A stretch of DNA of 56,042 bases from Pantoea cypripedii (GCF_011395035.1 NZ_CP024770.1:1430230-1486271); one strand, 5' to 3'. Positions 1 through 9,117 are shown, counted from the first letter of the stretch. The notes: generated by a model from the sequence alone, not told the origin. Program-made: numbers and translations.

Positions 1-311
1 GCGTTACGAGAAAGCGAGCATCATCCTGACGTCCAACAAGAGCTTCACGGACTGGGGCGAGGTGTTCGGAGATCACGTACTGGCAACGGCGATCCTGGAC
101 AGGTTGCTGCATCACTCAACCACAGTGAACATCAAAGGGGAAAGTTACCGTCTTAAAGATAAACGTAAGGCTGGTGCAGTACCAAAACCGGCGGTGAAGG
201 AAGAAGCCGAAGAATAGATGCTAAAAAGCGGACACCGAAAATGGTGAAAACCGGGCAAAACGCGTGCTGAAAAACGGCCAGCCAGTCGTGGTGTTGACAA
301 CGTTGACACTT
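1..311 (+). mobile_element. Right-hand end of an IS21-family element (truncated by window edge)
   Basis: The window opens inside the istB gene of an IS21-type element. After the istB stop, about 90 bases of non-coding DNA lead to repeats containing TTGACAAC and TTGACAC around 294-311, which I take as the terminal region. The exact last base was not fixed because the left end and the target duplication lie outside the window. Confidence 0.7.
2..217 (+). CDS. istB: IstB-like ATP-binding transposition protein, C-terminal 71 residues
   Basis: An open frame runs from the first full codon to TAG at 215-217. It contains the motif SIILTSNKSFTDWGEVFGD followed by ATAILDRLLHHS, which is typical of the C-terminal third of IstB, the AAA+ helper ATPase of IS21 elements that activates the IstA transposase. 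The N-terminal Walker motifs are outside the window, so only a 3' partial gene is present. The lysine-rich tail (KDKRKAG) is also usual for IstB. I am confident of the family; whether the full gene is intact cannot be seen. Confidence 0.9.
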   Translation, partial: RYEKASIILTSNKSFTDWGEVFGDHVLATAILDRLLHHSTTVNIKGESYRLKDKRKAGAVPKPAVKEEAEE

Positions 312-880
312 TTTCTCAACTTGCTGAGGAGGAGCTGTTTTCTGACGGCATCAACAGTACTGATTTTCAGTCAGGAGAGCACGAAAGATTCGAACAGCAA
401 CTGATAGCGGCTTCCGGGGACAGTTCAGGGAACCGGTAAATCGGGGTACATAATCCATTGCACATCCTCTTCAACCAGCGTAGTGAACTGGCAGGTGTCA
501 AGGTGCCGCCATTAGTGTTTGCGATGGTCATGAACCGTGCAAAGCAGCTGAGCGCTTTTGGCAATAGCGACAACCACAGTGACGGAGCCAGCCTGATCAT
601 TAGCGAAAAGAGAATGGAACAGCCAGGAAACAGACGGGTTAAGGATATGGGCATTGAGGGATTTCCCGTCCACGGTAGCGGCCTCTGGTGATGAAAATTA
701 TTGCAATATCATGCAGTCAGCCACCACAACAGAGGAAGATCCTTATGTATTCCGTATGAAATGAAATATAAATGAAGGAGAGTCACTATTTTTATGAAAG
801 AATATACAGTCTTAAAAATTAATATAGCAGATAAGAAAATTTAAAATATAAAACATGTAAAGTTGAATATGCCTCACTAT
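312..880. other. Region without an assignable gene
   Basis: After the IS21 end there are short open frames on both strands at about 360-690, none with a convincing ribosome binding site or a protein I recognise. From about 700 the DNA becomes very AT-rich. It looks like decayed accessory DNA leading into the promoter region of the carrier gene. Confidence 0.5.
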
Positions 881-886
881 TGGATG

Positions 887-938
887 TGATATTATCTCTT
901 ATTGTGTGATAGCATCATATGAAATTGTGATGTTATCA
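887..938 (+). promoter_or_regulatory. Three phased TGAT-N3-ATCA operators upstream of the AEC carrier gene
   Basis: The sites are TGATATTATCT (887-897, last base off), TGATAGCATCA (907-917) and TGATGTTATCA (928-938). Their centres are 20 and 21 bases apart, that is two helical turns, so dimers would line up on one face of the DNA. The same motif lies before the GntR gene and before hyuA. GntR regulators of the FadR group usually bind short palindromes with a central spacer, so the regulator at 1982-2704 is the natural candidate. Binding itself is inferred. Confidence 0.6.
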
Positions 939-1001
939 GTTGTGGATATCTCGATGGCTTTCGCTTAGCCTCTATGAACTTCTCTAGGGAGCTAATAGTG
1001 A

Positions 1002-1958
1002 ATGATCAACTTAACATCTGTAGTGCATCAGTTATCAGTCTCTGTACCTGTCTTTAGCCTGATTGCTGTTGGATTTTTTTTCAGGAAAATCGACATTTTC
1101 CCCCTTGAATACTCCAAATCGCTGACGGGGTTTGTTTTCAATCTGGCGTTGCCAGTATTGATGTTTCGAATGATGTACTCAGCTTCAGGGCAAAACCATA
1201 TCGAATATGGCTTGCTCGTTGCCTTCTTTGGTAGCTGCTTCATCGTGTTTATGTTGGGTAAATGGATTGCGACCCGCGTTTATGGCCATGACACTGTATC
1301 GAGCTCAGTATTTGCTTTGGGTGGAATTTTTTCGAATAACGCCTTTTTAGGTATTCCGGTCGCCAAATCACTTTTAGGTGATGTAGCTCTACCTTATGTT
1401 GCAACGATACTGATATTTAACGGATTAATACTTTGGACCCTGGTCACTGTTTCAATTGAATGGGGAAAACAGGGTGTTGGCTCGTTAAAGGGTTTGGGTA
1501 AAGTCGTCCTGAACGTCTTCAGAAATCCCCTTATCATTGGCATCTTTGCTGGGTTTGCTATATCCGTACTCAATATCACGATACCCCCGATAGTTGATGA
1601 GCCAATTCAACTGATCGGGTCAGCGTGCATCCCCGTTTCTCTTGTTGCCTTAGGCATTAATCTTGCTTCGTACAGATTCAATGAAGGGCTTAAAGAGAGT
1701 TCATTGATATGTTTTCTCAAACTGATCATACAACCATTAGTGATATGGGCTCTGGCCATAAGCATAGGACTCCCGGCACTTGAAGCCAAAGTCGCTGTGT
1801 TAATGGGATCATTGGCTGTTGGGCTGAATGTCTATCTAATGTCAGAACAGTTTGATGCTCTGAAGGCTGCAACAGCTTCAGGAATGCTGGTTTCAACGGT
1901 TGGCTCAGCCTTCACCACACCAATCCTGATTGTCATACTTGACTCGTATTACCGTTGA
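1002..1958 (+). CDS. AEC-family (auxin efflux carrier-like) membrane transporter
   Basis: This 318-residue, very hydrophobic protein has about ten predicted membrane segments in two halves, as in the AEC family, which carries small organic acids or amino-acid derivatives across the inner membrane. Typical family features are the N-terminal segment with SVPVFSLIAVGFFFRK, the FNLALPVLMFRMM helix and the glycine- and proline-rich motifs near residues 110-120 (SNNAFLGIPV) and 205-220. The ATG at 1002 follows AGGGAG at 986-991. It lies directly behind three copies of a palindromic operator and is convergent with the GntR gene, so it is probably induced by the same compound as the catabolic genes downstream. 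The substrate is not known; uptake or efflux of a hydantoin- or amino-acid-like compound is inference. Confidence 0.85.
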   Translation: MINLTSVVHQLSVSVPVFSLIAVGFFFRKIDIFPLEYSKSLTGFVFNLALPVLMFRMMYSASGQNHIEYGLLVAFFGSCFIVFMLGKWIATRVYGHDTVSSSVFALGGIFSNNAFLGIPVAKSLLGDVALPYVATILIFNGLILWTLVTVSIEWGKQGVGSLKGLGKVVLNVFRNPLIIGIFAGFAISVLNITIPPIVDEPIQLIGSACIPVSLVALGINLASYRFNEGLKESSLICFLKLIIQPLVIWALAISIGLPALEAKVAVLMGSLAVGLNVYLMSEQFDALKAATASGMLVSTVGSAFTTPILIVILDSYYR

Positions 1959-1981
1959 ACCATTAACAGATAACTTGTGCC

Positions 1982-2704
1982 TTAATTGTCGGATGAGTCA
2001 GTTAAGGCGCTGTACTTCATGTGGCTTTTACCCAGGTGGTTTTGCATTGCTTCTCTGGCCTTTTCAACGTCACCCCGGCTTATGGCTTCACATATCTCTT
2101 TATGCTCAGATATAGACCTTTCTAAATATTCTCGGGTAATGTGTTGTTCACCTGAATTTTTTGGCAGTGAACGACGTGGTAAAACCGACACGCCAAGGTA
2201 GTCAAAAAAAGCTGTAAACGCAGTATTGTTAGTCGCCTCCGCGATGGACCGGTGAAATGTCCAGTCGGACTGCTCTGTTGCTTCACCAGAAGAAAGTACT
2301 CTTTCGAATTCCCGGGCTGAATCCCAGATCTTCGCTTCCTGGGCCCAGGATTTACGTGCCGCTGCAAGACCGGCAGCGTAAATTTCTACTGCCATTCGAA
2401 ACTCAAGAGCATCAAGTCGTGTTGCATTAGCGAAAAAATGTTGTCCTTCAGGAAATGTATCCTCTTTTTTTTCCTCGACGAAATACCCAACTCCATGCTT
2501 AGCCCGTAACAGCCCTTCAGCTCGTAAGCTGATAATGGCTTCCCGGATCACTGTTCTGCTAACACCAAACTCGATCGCTAACTGTTTCTCGGTTGGCAAC
2601 TTTTCACCCGTTTTAAATGCCCCCTCTTCGATACGTTGCCTCACAGCGGCCTCAGTACGCACTTTTAACGTCTCGGTTTTTGGCTGACTCAAGTATGACC
2701 TCAT
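1982..2704 (-). CDS. GntR-family transcriptional regulator, FadR (FCD) subgroup
   Basis: The 240-residue protein has an N-terminal winged helix (residues about 15-80, with FGVSRTVIREAIISLRAEGL followed by the GVGYFV wing) and a C-terminal helical FCD domain. Histidines in FHRSIAEATNN, SEHKEI and MQNHLGKSH are the kind that bind a metal ion and help hold a carboxylate effector. Regulators of this group normally repress nearby catabolic genes until the substrate or an intermediate binds. The gene is read away from the flavoenzyme gene at 3151 and towards the carrier. A perfect TGATCATATCA palindrome at 2728-2738, 24 bases before its ATG, suggests autoregulation. Effector unknown. Confidence 0.88.
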   Translation of the reverse strand: MRSYLSQPKTETLKVRTEAAVRQRIEEGAFKTGEKLPTEKQLAIEFGVSRTVIREAIISLRAEGLLRAKHGVGYFVEEKKEDTFPEGQHFFANATRLDALEFRMAVEIYAAGLAAARKSWAQEAKIWDSAREFERVLSSGEATEQSDWTFHRSIAEATNNTAFTAFFDYLGVSVLPRRSLPKNSGEQHITREYLERSISEHKEICEAISRGDVEKAREAMQNHLGKSHMKYSALTDSSDN

Positions 2705-2727
2705 GGTTTTGTCACAGGATAGTCAGG

Positions 2728-2738
2728 TGATCATATCA
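2728..2738. promoter_or_regulatory. TGAT-N3-ATCA operator between the GntR gene and the oxidase gene
   Basis: TGATCATATCA is a perfect copy of the palindrome found before the AEC carrier and hyuA. It lies just upstream of the GntR start codon on the minus strand, where a repressor would block the gene's own transcription. Confidence 0.5.
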
Positions 2739-3150
2739 CGTTTTGATGGGTACGAACCACTGGGCGCGATATGAGTTTTAATGTGTATTGCACATATCTC
2801 AATATGTTTACATCCATAAAAGGATGAAGGTGACACTACAGGGATCACATTAATTCTAATTAAAATCAATGGAGTGAGTAAATTGTCAATCCGATGTGAC
2901 ATATATGAATATGCTATGATGTCTCATCAAATATATCAGTATATTGATAAGCGGAGTGAGTGAGTCACCCTCATATAAGAGTATGAAATGCGCGTCATAC
3001 GAGAATCCTATAACGAAGAATGTTGACATAACATGGCAAAAGGTAATATCTCTATCTATAGAAGTTATATCACATGAGTATTTTTGTATAACACTCGGCT
3101 GGGTGATTGATCATTCATCAGTACAAAAAAGAAACAAATCGGAGCCTCGC
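2739..3150. other. AT-rich divergent control region
   Basis: About 410 bases separate the regulator's operator from the start of the flavoenzyme gene. The reading frame of the enzyme stays open upstream to a TTG at 2944, but those codons encode nothing like the enzyme family, so I treat the stretch as leader. A looser palindrome, TGATGTCTCATCA, spans about 2917-2929, and TATCA-N6-TGATA spans about 2934-2949; they differ in spacing from the main operator. Confidence 0.45.
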
Positions 3151-4341
3151 ATGACAAATGCGCTAATGACTTTAAGAAAAGAGGTTGTCGTTATCGGCCT
3201 GGGCGCTATGGGCGCAGCAGCACTGTACCAGTTGGCAAAATATGGATCAGATGTGCTGGGTATTGATCGCTATACTCCACCGCACTCGATGGGATCCAGT
3301 CATGGAGCCAGTCGGGTTACACGAGAGGCTGTTGGAGAGGGCCCGGCTTACGTTCCTCTGGTACGAAGGACACATGCCATTGCCCAGGAACTGGAAGAGA
3401 AGTATGGACGGCCGATACTGATTAAGTCAGGAACACTCATTATTGGTTCCCCAATGCAGGGTAATACTCCGTTGCATGGCGCTGATGATTTCCTTGCTGC
3501 CAGCATAGAAATGGCAGAAAAGTTCGACATTAAACATGAGCTGCTTGATGCTGCTGAGATAAAGGCGCGCTTTCCTCAGTTCCTTAAAATTAAAGATACT
3601 GACAGAGGGTATTTCGAGCCTGACTCCGGTTATTTAATCCCTGAGACACTCATTGATGTACAGCTCAAAGCGGCGGAAGAATACGGTGCAGAGATTCTAC
3701 TGAATACTTCGGTGGAGAAAGTCACGCAGGTGGGTGAGGAAGTACACATATCTTTTGGTGATACTCTGGTCATTGCCAAAAAAGTGGTTGTGTGTGCAGG
3801 AGCATGGACTCGTAAATTACTGGGGGCTCCGTTAGATAAAATACTGACCGTTACGCGACAGACAATTCATTGGTATGCCGCTGACGATTACTCATTATAC
3901 ACACCGGATAAATATCCCGCTTTTATTTGGTTCGTTACTGATAAACTTGAAGACTATTTTACTGGCTTTCCCTGCACCAATCCTGAGGAAGGCGTAAAAA
4001 TGGTCGCCAGCAGAGATGCACCAGATTTCGATCACGAAGGAATGAACCCGAAAGCAGAGATTGAGGAGTCTGAATATTTCTACAATCGGCATGTCAGAGA
4101 CAGCATTTTAGGTGTTAAAGAAACCATTAAGAACAATGCAACCTGTATTTATACAAACACGCCAGATAATGGGTTTATTATTGATACCTTGCCCACAATG
4201 GATAACGTTGTTGTAGTTTCTGCTTGTTCAGGACATGGATTCAAACATTCGGCAGGTATTGGCGAAGCTGTGGCACAATGGGTCTGCGAAGGTCAGAGCC
4301 GGACAGATCTTTCAGCATTCAGTCTGAAACGATTCTTATAA
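3151..4341 (+). CDS. FAD-dependent amine oxidase, N-methyltryptophan oxidase/monomeric sarcosine oxidase-like
   Basis: The 396-residue protein belongs to the DAO superfamily. It has an N-terminal dinucleotide fold (VVVIGLGAMGAAALYQLAK, residues about 12-30), the GASRVTREA segment, and the family's C-terminal stretch with TPDNGFIIDTLP and SGHGFKHSAGIGE. Such enzymes oxidise secondary N-methyl amino acids with O2, releasing H2O2. The ATG at 3151 is chosen because GGAG lies 7 bases before it and homology begins there. By eye, the cysteine that binds FAD covalently in MSOX/MTOX (in a GFP...CGLK context) aligns with glutamate here (GFPCTNPEEGVKM), with a cysteine a few residues earlier, so flavin attachment may differ. 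The stop codon is 8 bases from the next start, so the two genes are co-transcribed. Substrate unknown. Confidence 0.85.
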   Translation: MTNALMTLRKEVVVIGLGAMGAAALYQLAKYGSDVLGIDRYTPPHSMGSSHGASRVTREAVGEGPAYVPLVRRTHAIAQELEEKYGRPILIKSGTLIIGSPMQGNTPLHGADDFLAASIEMAEKFDIKHELLDAAEIKARFPQFLKIKDTDRGYFEPDSGYLIPETLIDVQLKAAEEYGAEILLNTSVEKVTQVGEEVHISFGDTLVIAKKVVVCAGAWTRKLLGAPLDKILTVTRQTIHWYAADDYSLYTPDKYPAFIWFVTDKLEDYFTGFPCTNPEEGVKMVASRDAPDFDHEGMNPKAEIEESEYFYNRHVRDSILGVKETIKNNATCIYTNTPDNGFIIDTLPTMDNVVVVSACSGHGFKHSAGIGEAVAQWVCEGQSRTDLSAFSLKRFL

Positions 4342-4349
4342 GGAACATG

Positions 4350-5132
4350 ATGATGAAAAATATTCTTCTGACTGGAGCGGCGGGATTGATCGGCAACCAG
4401 ATGCGTGAACGTCTCGCACAACGTTCAATGCTGTTGCGTACTACAGATGTTAAGGCGATTGATAAACTCTATCCGAATGAAGAGTTTATTCAGGCTGACC
4501 TTGGTGAAAAATCTACTGCGGAAAAACTTGTTGGTGGCATTGATGCTATTCTGCACTTTGGCGGTCTTTCTACTGAAGCAGATTTTGAAACGATTTGTCA
4601 GGTCAATATCTTAGGGGCACAACGCCTTTATGAAGCTGCCCGGAAAGCCGGTGTAAAACGGATTCTTTTTGCCAGTTCTGTCCATGCTATTGGATTTTAC
4701 GATCAAACGGAGGTGATCGACAGTCGGGTACCTGTTCGTCCGGATTCTAATTATGGTCTTTCAAAAATATTTACCGAAGGACTTGCCCAGCTCTACTGGG
4801 AAAAGTATGGGATCGAGACAGTCAGCGTCCGAATCGGTTCCTGTGAACCTAAGCCTTCTACGCTTCGTCATTTGAAAACGTGGTTATCCTTTGATGATAT
4901 GTATCAATTGATTGAATGTTCATTGGATGCGACCAGGGTAGGGCATACCATTATTTATGGTGCATCCAATAATAAATCATCATTCTGGGATAATCGTCAC
5001 GCAGCGCATTTAGGTTATAAACCTAAGGACTCTGCAGATGACTATGCAGCAGAAATTCGTGCCAATAATTCTATTCCTGATATTGATGATGTTGCGTCAC
5101 AATATCAGGGTGGGATATTTATTGGATTTTAA
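4350..5132 (+). CDS. NAD-dependent epimerase/dehydratase-type SDR, uronate dehydrogenase-like
   Basis: An extended-SDR protein of about 260 residues. It opens with the NAD-binding motif LLTGAAGLIGNQMRERL and has the catalytic YGLSK (YxxxK) and the preceding ASSVHAIGFY segment. The C-terminal half (GHTIIYGASNN, WDNRHAAHLGYKPKDS, SQYQGG) closely follows uronate dehydrogenase, which oxidises galacturonate or glucuronate to a lactone. Three ATG codons stand in a row (4347, 4350, 4353) after AAGGA at 4340-4344; 4350 or 4353 has the better spacing. It directly follows the flavoenzyme gene. In this setting the substrate may be a different hydroxy compound, so only the fold and family are firm. Confidence 0.82.
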   Translation: MMKNILLTGAAGLIGNQMRERLAQRSMLLRTTDVKAIDKLYPNEEFIQADLGEKSTAEKLVGGIDAILHFGGLSTEADFETICQVNILGAQRLYEAARKAGVKRILFASSVHAIGFYDQTEVIDSRVPVRPDSNYGLSKIFTEGLAQLYWEKYGIETVSVRIGSCEPKPSTLRHLKTWLSFDDMYQLIECSLDATRVGHTIIYGASNNKSSFWDNRHAAHLGYKPKDSADDYAAEIRANNSIPDIDDVASQYQGGIFIGF

Positions 5133-5194
5133 TATGACTCTGGAATCGTAGTCTTCCAGTTTATTACTCTGATTAAATTAGAGAATGATTTTTT

Positions 5195-5300
5195 TGATGT
5201 CATCATTGAAATTATATTTTTTTGATGTGAACAATTTTATTGACTGGATGTTTTACGGTATTAATATTTAAATATTATCACATTGTTAGAGATCATATCA
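5195..5300 (+). promoter_or_regulatory. TGAT-N3-ATCA operator(s) upstream of hyuA
   Basis: TGATGTCATCA at 5195-5205 is a perfect copy of the locus palindrome and AGATCATATCA at 5290-5300 a copy with one mismatch. They lie in a very AT-rich 228-base gap between the SDR gene and hyuA, which therefore probably has its own promoter under the same GntR regulator. Confidence 0.5.
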
Positions 5301-5360
5301 TAACGCGCTATTTAACGATCTCAGCTATGGTGGTCTAACGAAGCGAATAGGGTTTCATTT

Positions 5361-7460
5361 ATGATGAAAGATTTAGCGAGAGTTGGGGTCGATATTGGTG
5401 GCACGTTTACCGATATTGCTCTGGAGTGGAAGCGGAATCTATATTCCACGAAGGTTCTGACGAATTACACGTCGCCTGAACAAGCAATTATTGATGGTAT
5501 TGCTCAGGTTATTGCCAAAGCAGGGATTGGACTCAAGGATATAGATTCTATTATTCATGGCACCACTTTGGCTACCAACTCTTTGATTGAACGGCGTGGC
5601 GCAAAAACAGCGTTCATCACAACCAAAGGATTCCGTGATGTCATAGAGATGCGTACCGAAAACCGCTTCGAGCTTTATGACCTGAACATTGTTATTCCAC
5701 CTGCACTGATCCCGCGACATGCCCGTTTTGTGGTAGAAGAACGCGTCAATGCCGCTGGTGAGGTTATCCTTCCGCTTAACGTCGCGGATGTTGAGAATGT
5801 TGTAGATGCCATTCTTGCCGAGGGATACGAGAGTATTGCCATTGGATTTATGCACTCATACCTGAATGATCAACACGAGCGTGCTGTACGTGATTACATC
5901 CAGTCCCGTGCACCTCAGGTGTCAGTTTCAATTTCGGCAGAAGTGTCACCGCAAATTCGTGAGTTCCAGCGTTTCAATACGGTTTGTGCTAACGCCTACG
6001 TCAAACCCTTGATGTCTTCCTACCTGAATCGCCTGGTCGGTCGTTTAAAGTCTGAGGGCGCCACATGCCCGGTCTTCATGATTCATTCGGGTGGCGGAAT
6101 TATCACGGTAGAAAGTGCGGCAGAGTTTCCTGTTCGTTTACTTGAGTCAGGTCCCGCCGGTGGCGCTATTTTCGCAGCGCATATTGCCGAACGGTATGAC
6201 CTGAATCGGGTACTTTCCTACGATATGGGAGGAACGACTGCGAAGATCTGCCTTATCGATGACCGTGCACCAAAGACAGCAAAAACTTTTGAAGTTGCCC
6301 GTACCTATCGCTTCAAGAAGGGTAGCGGTATGCCTATTTCTATACCGGTTATCGAGATGATAGAAATTGGCGCAGGCGGCGGATCAATTGCTGCGGTCGA
6401 CAGCATGAGCCAGATTCGTGTTGGTCCGCACAGCGCTGGATCCGAGCCAGGCCCTGCCTGCTATGGCCGGGGAGGGGCAAATCCAACCATTACTGACGCT
6501 GACTTAATGCTTGGTCGACTGGACCCACATGGCTTTGCAGGTGGTTCTATCATTCTATCTGAGCAGGCTTCTCATAGCGCTATCGAAGAGCACGTCTCCA
6601 GCAAGCTGGGGATTGAAGTAGACACTGCGGCGTTCGGAATTTGTGAAGTTGTCGATGAAAGCATGTCAAACGCTGCGCGTATGCACGCGGTTGAAAATGG
6701 CAAAGAGCTTAGTGAATACACCATGATAGCCTTTGGTGGCGCGGCTCCACTACATGCCTCGCGTCTGTGTGAAAAACTTGGCATCAATGAACTCATTATT
6801 CCTCCTGGCGCAGGTGTTGGATCTGCGATTGGCTTTCTGCGTGCACCTGTCGCGTTTGAATCGGTAAAAAGTGCCTATATCAAAATCAGTAGTTTCGACA
6901 GTGAGAAGGTCAACTCCGTTATTGATGAATTGGTCAGGGAAGCAGGTAAGCACGTATACGAAGCAGACCCTAAAGCCGAGATATCTATGGCTCTCACGGC
7001 TTATATCCGCTATGTCGGGCAGGGATGGGAAATCCCGGTGGAATTACCCATCAAAAATTATCAACCTGAAGACGGTTCCTCCATAAAAACTGACTTTGAA
7101 GTGGCATACAAACAGTTCTTTGGCCGCGCTATTGATTATCTGGATGTTGAAATTATCAGTTGGTCGTTGCGTGCGAGCTCTGAATTACCTCAAACCACTA
7201 AATCAAATTTCACTAAGCAGGCAGTTCCGGTAGTAACGGGTCAATTGCGGAAACTCTTTGATGCCAACCTGGGTGAGTTTGTTCAGGCTACGGTTATCGA
7301 GCGGGCAGCATTTACGCCGGGTTCTTTGGTCTCTGGGCCAGCGGTAATTGTTGAGAATGAGACAACTACCATCGTGGCTTCTTCTTATGACGCAATAATG
7401 CAGGACGATGGATGCATTCTCGTTCGTGCCAAAAATGTTACAACCGGGAGTGCAAAATGA
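5361..7460 (+). CDS. hyuA: Hydantoinase/oxoprolinase family subunit A (N-methylhydantoinase A-like)
   Basis: The 699-residue protein starts with RVGVDIGGTFTDIALEW, the N-terminal phosphate-binding motif of the HyuA family, has the central ESGPAGGAIFAA and YDMGGTTAKICL motifs of its ATPase core, and a C-terminal beta-rich domain. Length matches the usual 690-720. With HyuB it forms an ATP-dependent enzyme that opens five-membered cyclic amides such as N-methylhydantoin, hydantoins or 5-oxoproline; acetone carboxylase and related enzymes are distant relatives, so the exact substrate is not certain. Start ATG-ATG at 5361 follows AGGG. The stop codon overlaps the hyuB start (ATGA), a sign of coupled translation of the two subunits. 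Confidence 0.9.
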   Translation: MMKDLARVGVDIGGTFTDIALEWKRNLYSTKVLTNYTSPEQAIIDGIAQVIAKAGIGLKDIDSIIHGTTLATNSLIERRGAKTAFITTKGFRDVIEMRTENRFELYDLNIVIPPALIPRHARFVVEERVNAAGEVILPLNVADVENVVDAILAEGYESIAIGFMHSYLNDQHERAVRDYIQSRAPQVSVSISAEVSPQIREFQRFNTVCANAYVKPLMSSYLNRLVGRLKSEGATCPVFMIHSGGGIITVESAAEFPVRLLESGPAGGAIFAAHIAERYDLNRVLSYDMGGTTAKICLIDDRAPKTAKTFEVARTYRFKKGSGMPISIPVIEMIEIGAGGGSIAAVDSMSQIRVGPHSAGSEPGPACYGRGGANPTITDADLMLGRLDPHGFAGGSIILSEQASHSAIEEHVSSKLGIEVDTAAFGICEVVDESMSNAARMHAVENGKELSEYTMIAFGGAAPLHASRLCEKLGINELIIPPGAGVGSAIGFLRAPVAFESVKSAYIKISSFDSEKVNSVIDELVREAGKHVYEADPKAEISMALTAYIRYVGQGWEIPVELPIKNYQPEDGSSIKTDFEVAYKQFFGRAIDYLDVEIISWSLRASSELPQTTKSNFTKQAVPVVTGQLRKLFDANLGEFVQATVIERAAFTPGSLVSGPAVIVENETTTIVASSYDAIMQDDGCILVRAKNVTTGSAK

Positions 7461-9094
7461 AGCCAGTACGCGATGCTATTGCAGAAATGCGCATGCAAAT
7501 TATGTGGAACCGCCTGATTTCCGTTGTTGAAGAACAGGCACTTACACTGGTAAGAACTGCATTCAGTACCAGTGTGCGTGAGGCTGGTGATCTCTCTGCC
7601 GGTGTGTTCAATATTGCAGGTGAAATGGTTGCGCAGGCCGTTACTGGCACACCGGGCCATGTTAATGCGATGGGCGAAGCAGTTGGGCATTTTATTCGTG
7701 AGATCGGTGAAGACAACATTTTTGAACATGATGTGTATATCACCAATGACCCGTGGAAAGGGACTGGCCATCTACATGATTTCACTTTTGTTAGCCCGGC
7801 TTTTCATGAAGGCAAACTGGTTGGCTATTTTGCCTGCACTGCGCATGTTGTCGATGTAGGTGGCCGAGGTTTTGGGCCTGATGCGGCTGAAGTCTATGAA
7901 GAGGGAATTTTCATCCCGATCATGAAGTTTGCTGAGCGTGGCGTAGTTAACCAGAACTTGATTAACATTATTAAAAACAATGTACGCGAATCCGATCAGG
8001 TTATTGGTGACCTCTATTCTCTGGCGGCCTGTAACGAAATTGGCGAGAAACGATTGAGTGAAATGCTCAATGAATTCGGCATGAAAGATATTGAATCACT
8101 CGCTCATTTTATCTTCGAACATTCATATGCCGCGACGATCAATCGACTGCGCGAGCTACCGAAAGGGACGTATAGCAATGCGATGCGTGTGGATGGTTAC
8201 GATAAACCGGTCGATCTCGTTGTCACCCTGACCGTAGAAGATGATGGCATCACAGCCGATTTCACGGGTACCTCCGGGCCGAGTGGATTGGGTATCAACG
8301 TCCCATTAATCTACACCACAGCGTATGCCGCATACGGCATTAAATGCGCATTAGCTCCTGAGATCCCTAATAATGCAGCGTCCCTGCGCCCGTTTAAGGT
8401 AAGTGCACCTACTGATTGCATCCTCAATGCACAGCGTCCGGCAGCGGTAGCAGTACGTCATGTACTTGGGCATTTTGTACCCGATACCGTGTTGGGTGCC
8501 GTGCACAAAATCGTGCCTGATACTATTCCGGCCGAAGGGGCTGGCGCTCTCTGGAATATACATCTCTCAGCACGCCCGACCGCTCAGCGTGAGCCTGACG
8601 ATAAAACGCTGTTTCGTGCCGAAATGTTGATGTTCAACAGTGGCGGAAGTGGCGCCCGGCCTCATCTCGATGGTCTGAATGCCACTGCGTTCCCCAGTGG
8701 CGTACACAGTATGTCCGTGGAGGCGACAGAACATGTCGGCCCCGTTGTGATTTGGCGCAAGGAACTACGTGACAATTCAGGCGGAGAAGGAAAATTCCGT
8801 GGTGGTCTTGGTCAAATCGTTGAGTTCGCGGCGGCACCGGACCATGAGTTCTATTTCAACGCGATGTTTGATCGTGTACAGAATCCAGCACGTGGCCGTA
8901 ATGGTGGTGCAGATGGACAGGCGGGCAAAGTGTATCTGGATGACGGCACAGTGATGAAAACCAAAGGGCGTCAGTTCGTGCCTAATGGTGCCCGGCTCAC
9001 CATCGAATTACCGGGGGGAGGGGGCTACGGTAACCCGGAAGAGCGAGAGGATGCACTGTGTGTTGGTGACCGTTTAAATCAATACACGTCTTAA
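7457..9094 (+). CDS. hyuB: Hydantoinase/oxoprolinase family subunit B (N-methylhydantoinase B-like)
   Basis: The 545-residue partner of HyuA. Family motifs include MWNRLISVVEEQALTLVRTA near the N-terminus, FNIAGEMVAQ, the metal-site segment NDPWKGTGHLHDF and the glycine-rich C-terminus ELPGGGGYGNPEER. The ATG at 7457 (GGGAG 7446-7450) overlaps the hyuA stop. An in-frame upstream TTG at 7412 lies inside hyuA and is not needed. Together the pair would hydrolyse a cyclic amide using ATP in the cytoplasm. The carbamoyl-amino-acid amidase that normally follows in methylhydantoin breakdown is not present in this window, which weakens a simple creatinine or methylhydantoin pathway. Confidence 0.9.
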   Translation: MKPVRDAIAEMRMQIMWNRLISVVEEQALTLVRTAFSTSVREAGDLSAGVFNIAGEMVAQAVTGTPGHVNAMGEAVGHFIREIGEDNIFEHDVYITNDPWKGTGHLHDFTFVSPAFHEGKLVGYFACTAHVVDVGGRGFGPDAAEVYEEGIFIPIMKFAERGVVNQNLINIIKNNVRESDQVIGDLYSLAACNEIGEKRLSEMLNEFGMKDIESLAHFIFEHSYAATINRLRELPKGTYSNAMRVDGYDKPVDLVVTLTVEDDGITADFTGTSGPSGLGINVPLIYTTAYAAYGIKCALAPEIPNNAASLRPFKVSAPTDCILNAQRPAAVAVRHVLGHFVPDTVLGAVHKIVPDTIPAEGAGALWNIHLSARPTAQREPDDKTLFRAEMLMFNSGGSGARPHLDGLNATAFPSGVHSMSVEATEHVGPVVIWRKELRDNSGGEGKFRGGLGQIVEFAAAPDHEFYFNAMFDRVQNPARGRNGGADGQAGKVYLDDGTVMKTKGRQFVPNGARLTIELPGGGGYGNPEEREDALCVGDRLNQYTS

Positions 9095-9117
9095 TTGCGA
9101 AACTGAAAGGGTAACCC

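Noticed and set aside
360..691. Two overlapping short frames of 77 and 95 codons on opposite strands
   Set aside because: No ribosome binding site, no recognised motif, and both could be shadows of a dead gene; not annotated as genes.
2944..3150. N-terminal extension of the oxidase from a TTG codon
   Set aside because: The extra residues do not resemble the enzyme family and the downstream ATG has a well-placed GGAG.
5439..5855. 138-codon frame on the minus strand inside hyuA
   Set aside because: It is an antisense shadow of a clearly coding region with strong family motifs on the plus strand.
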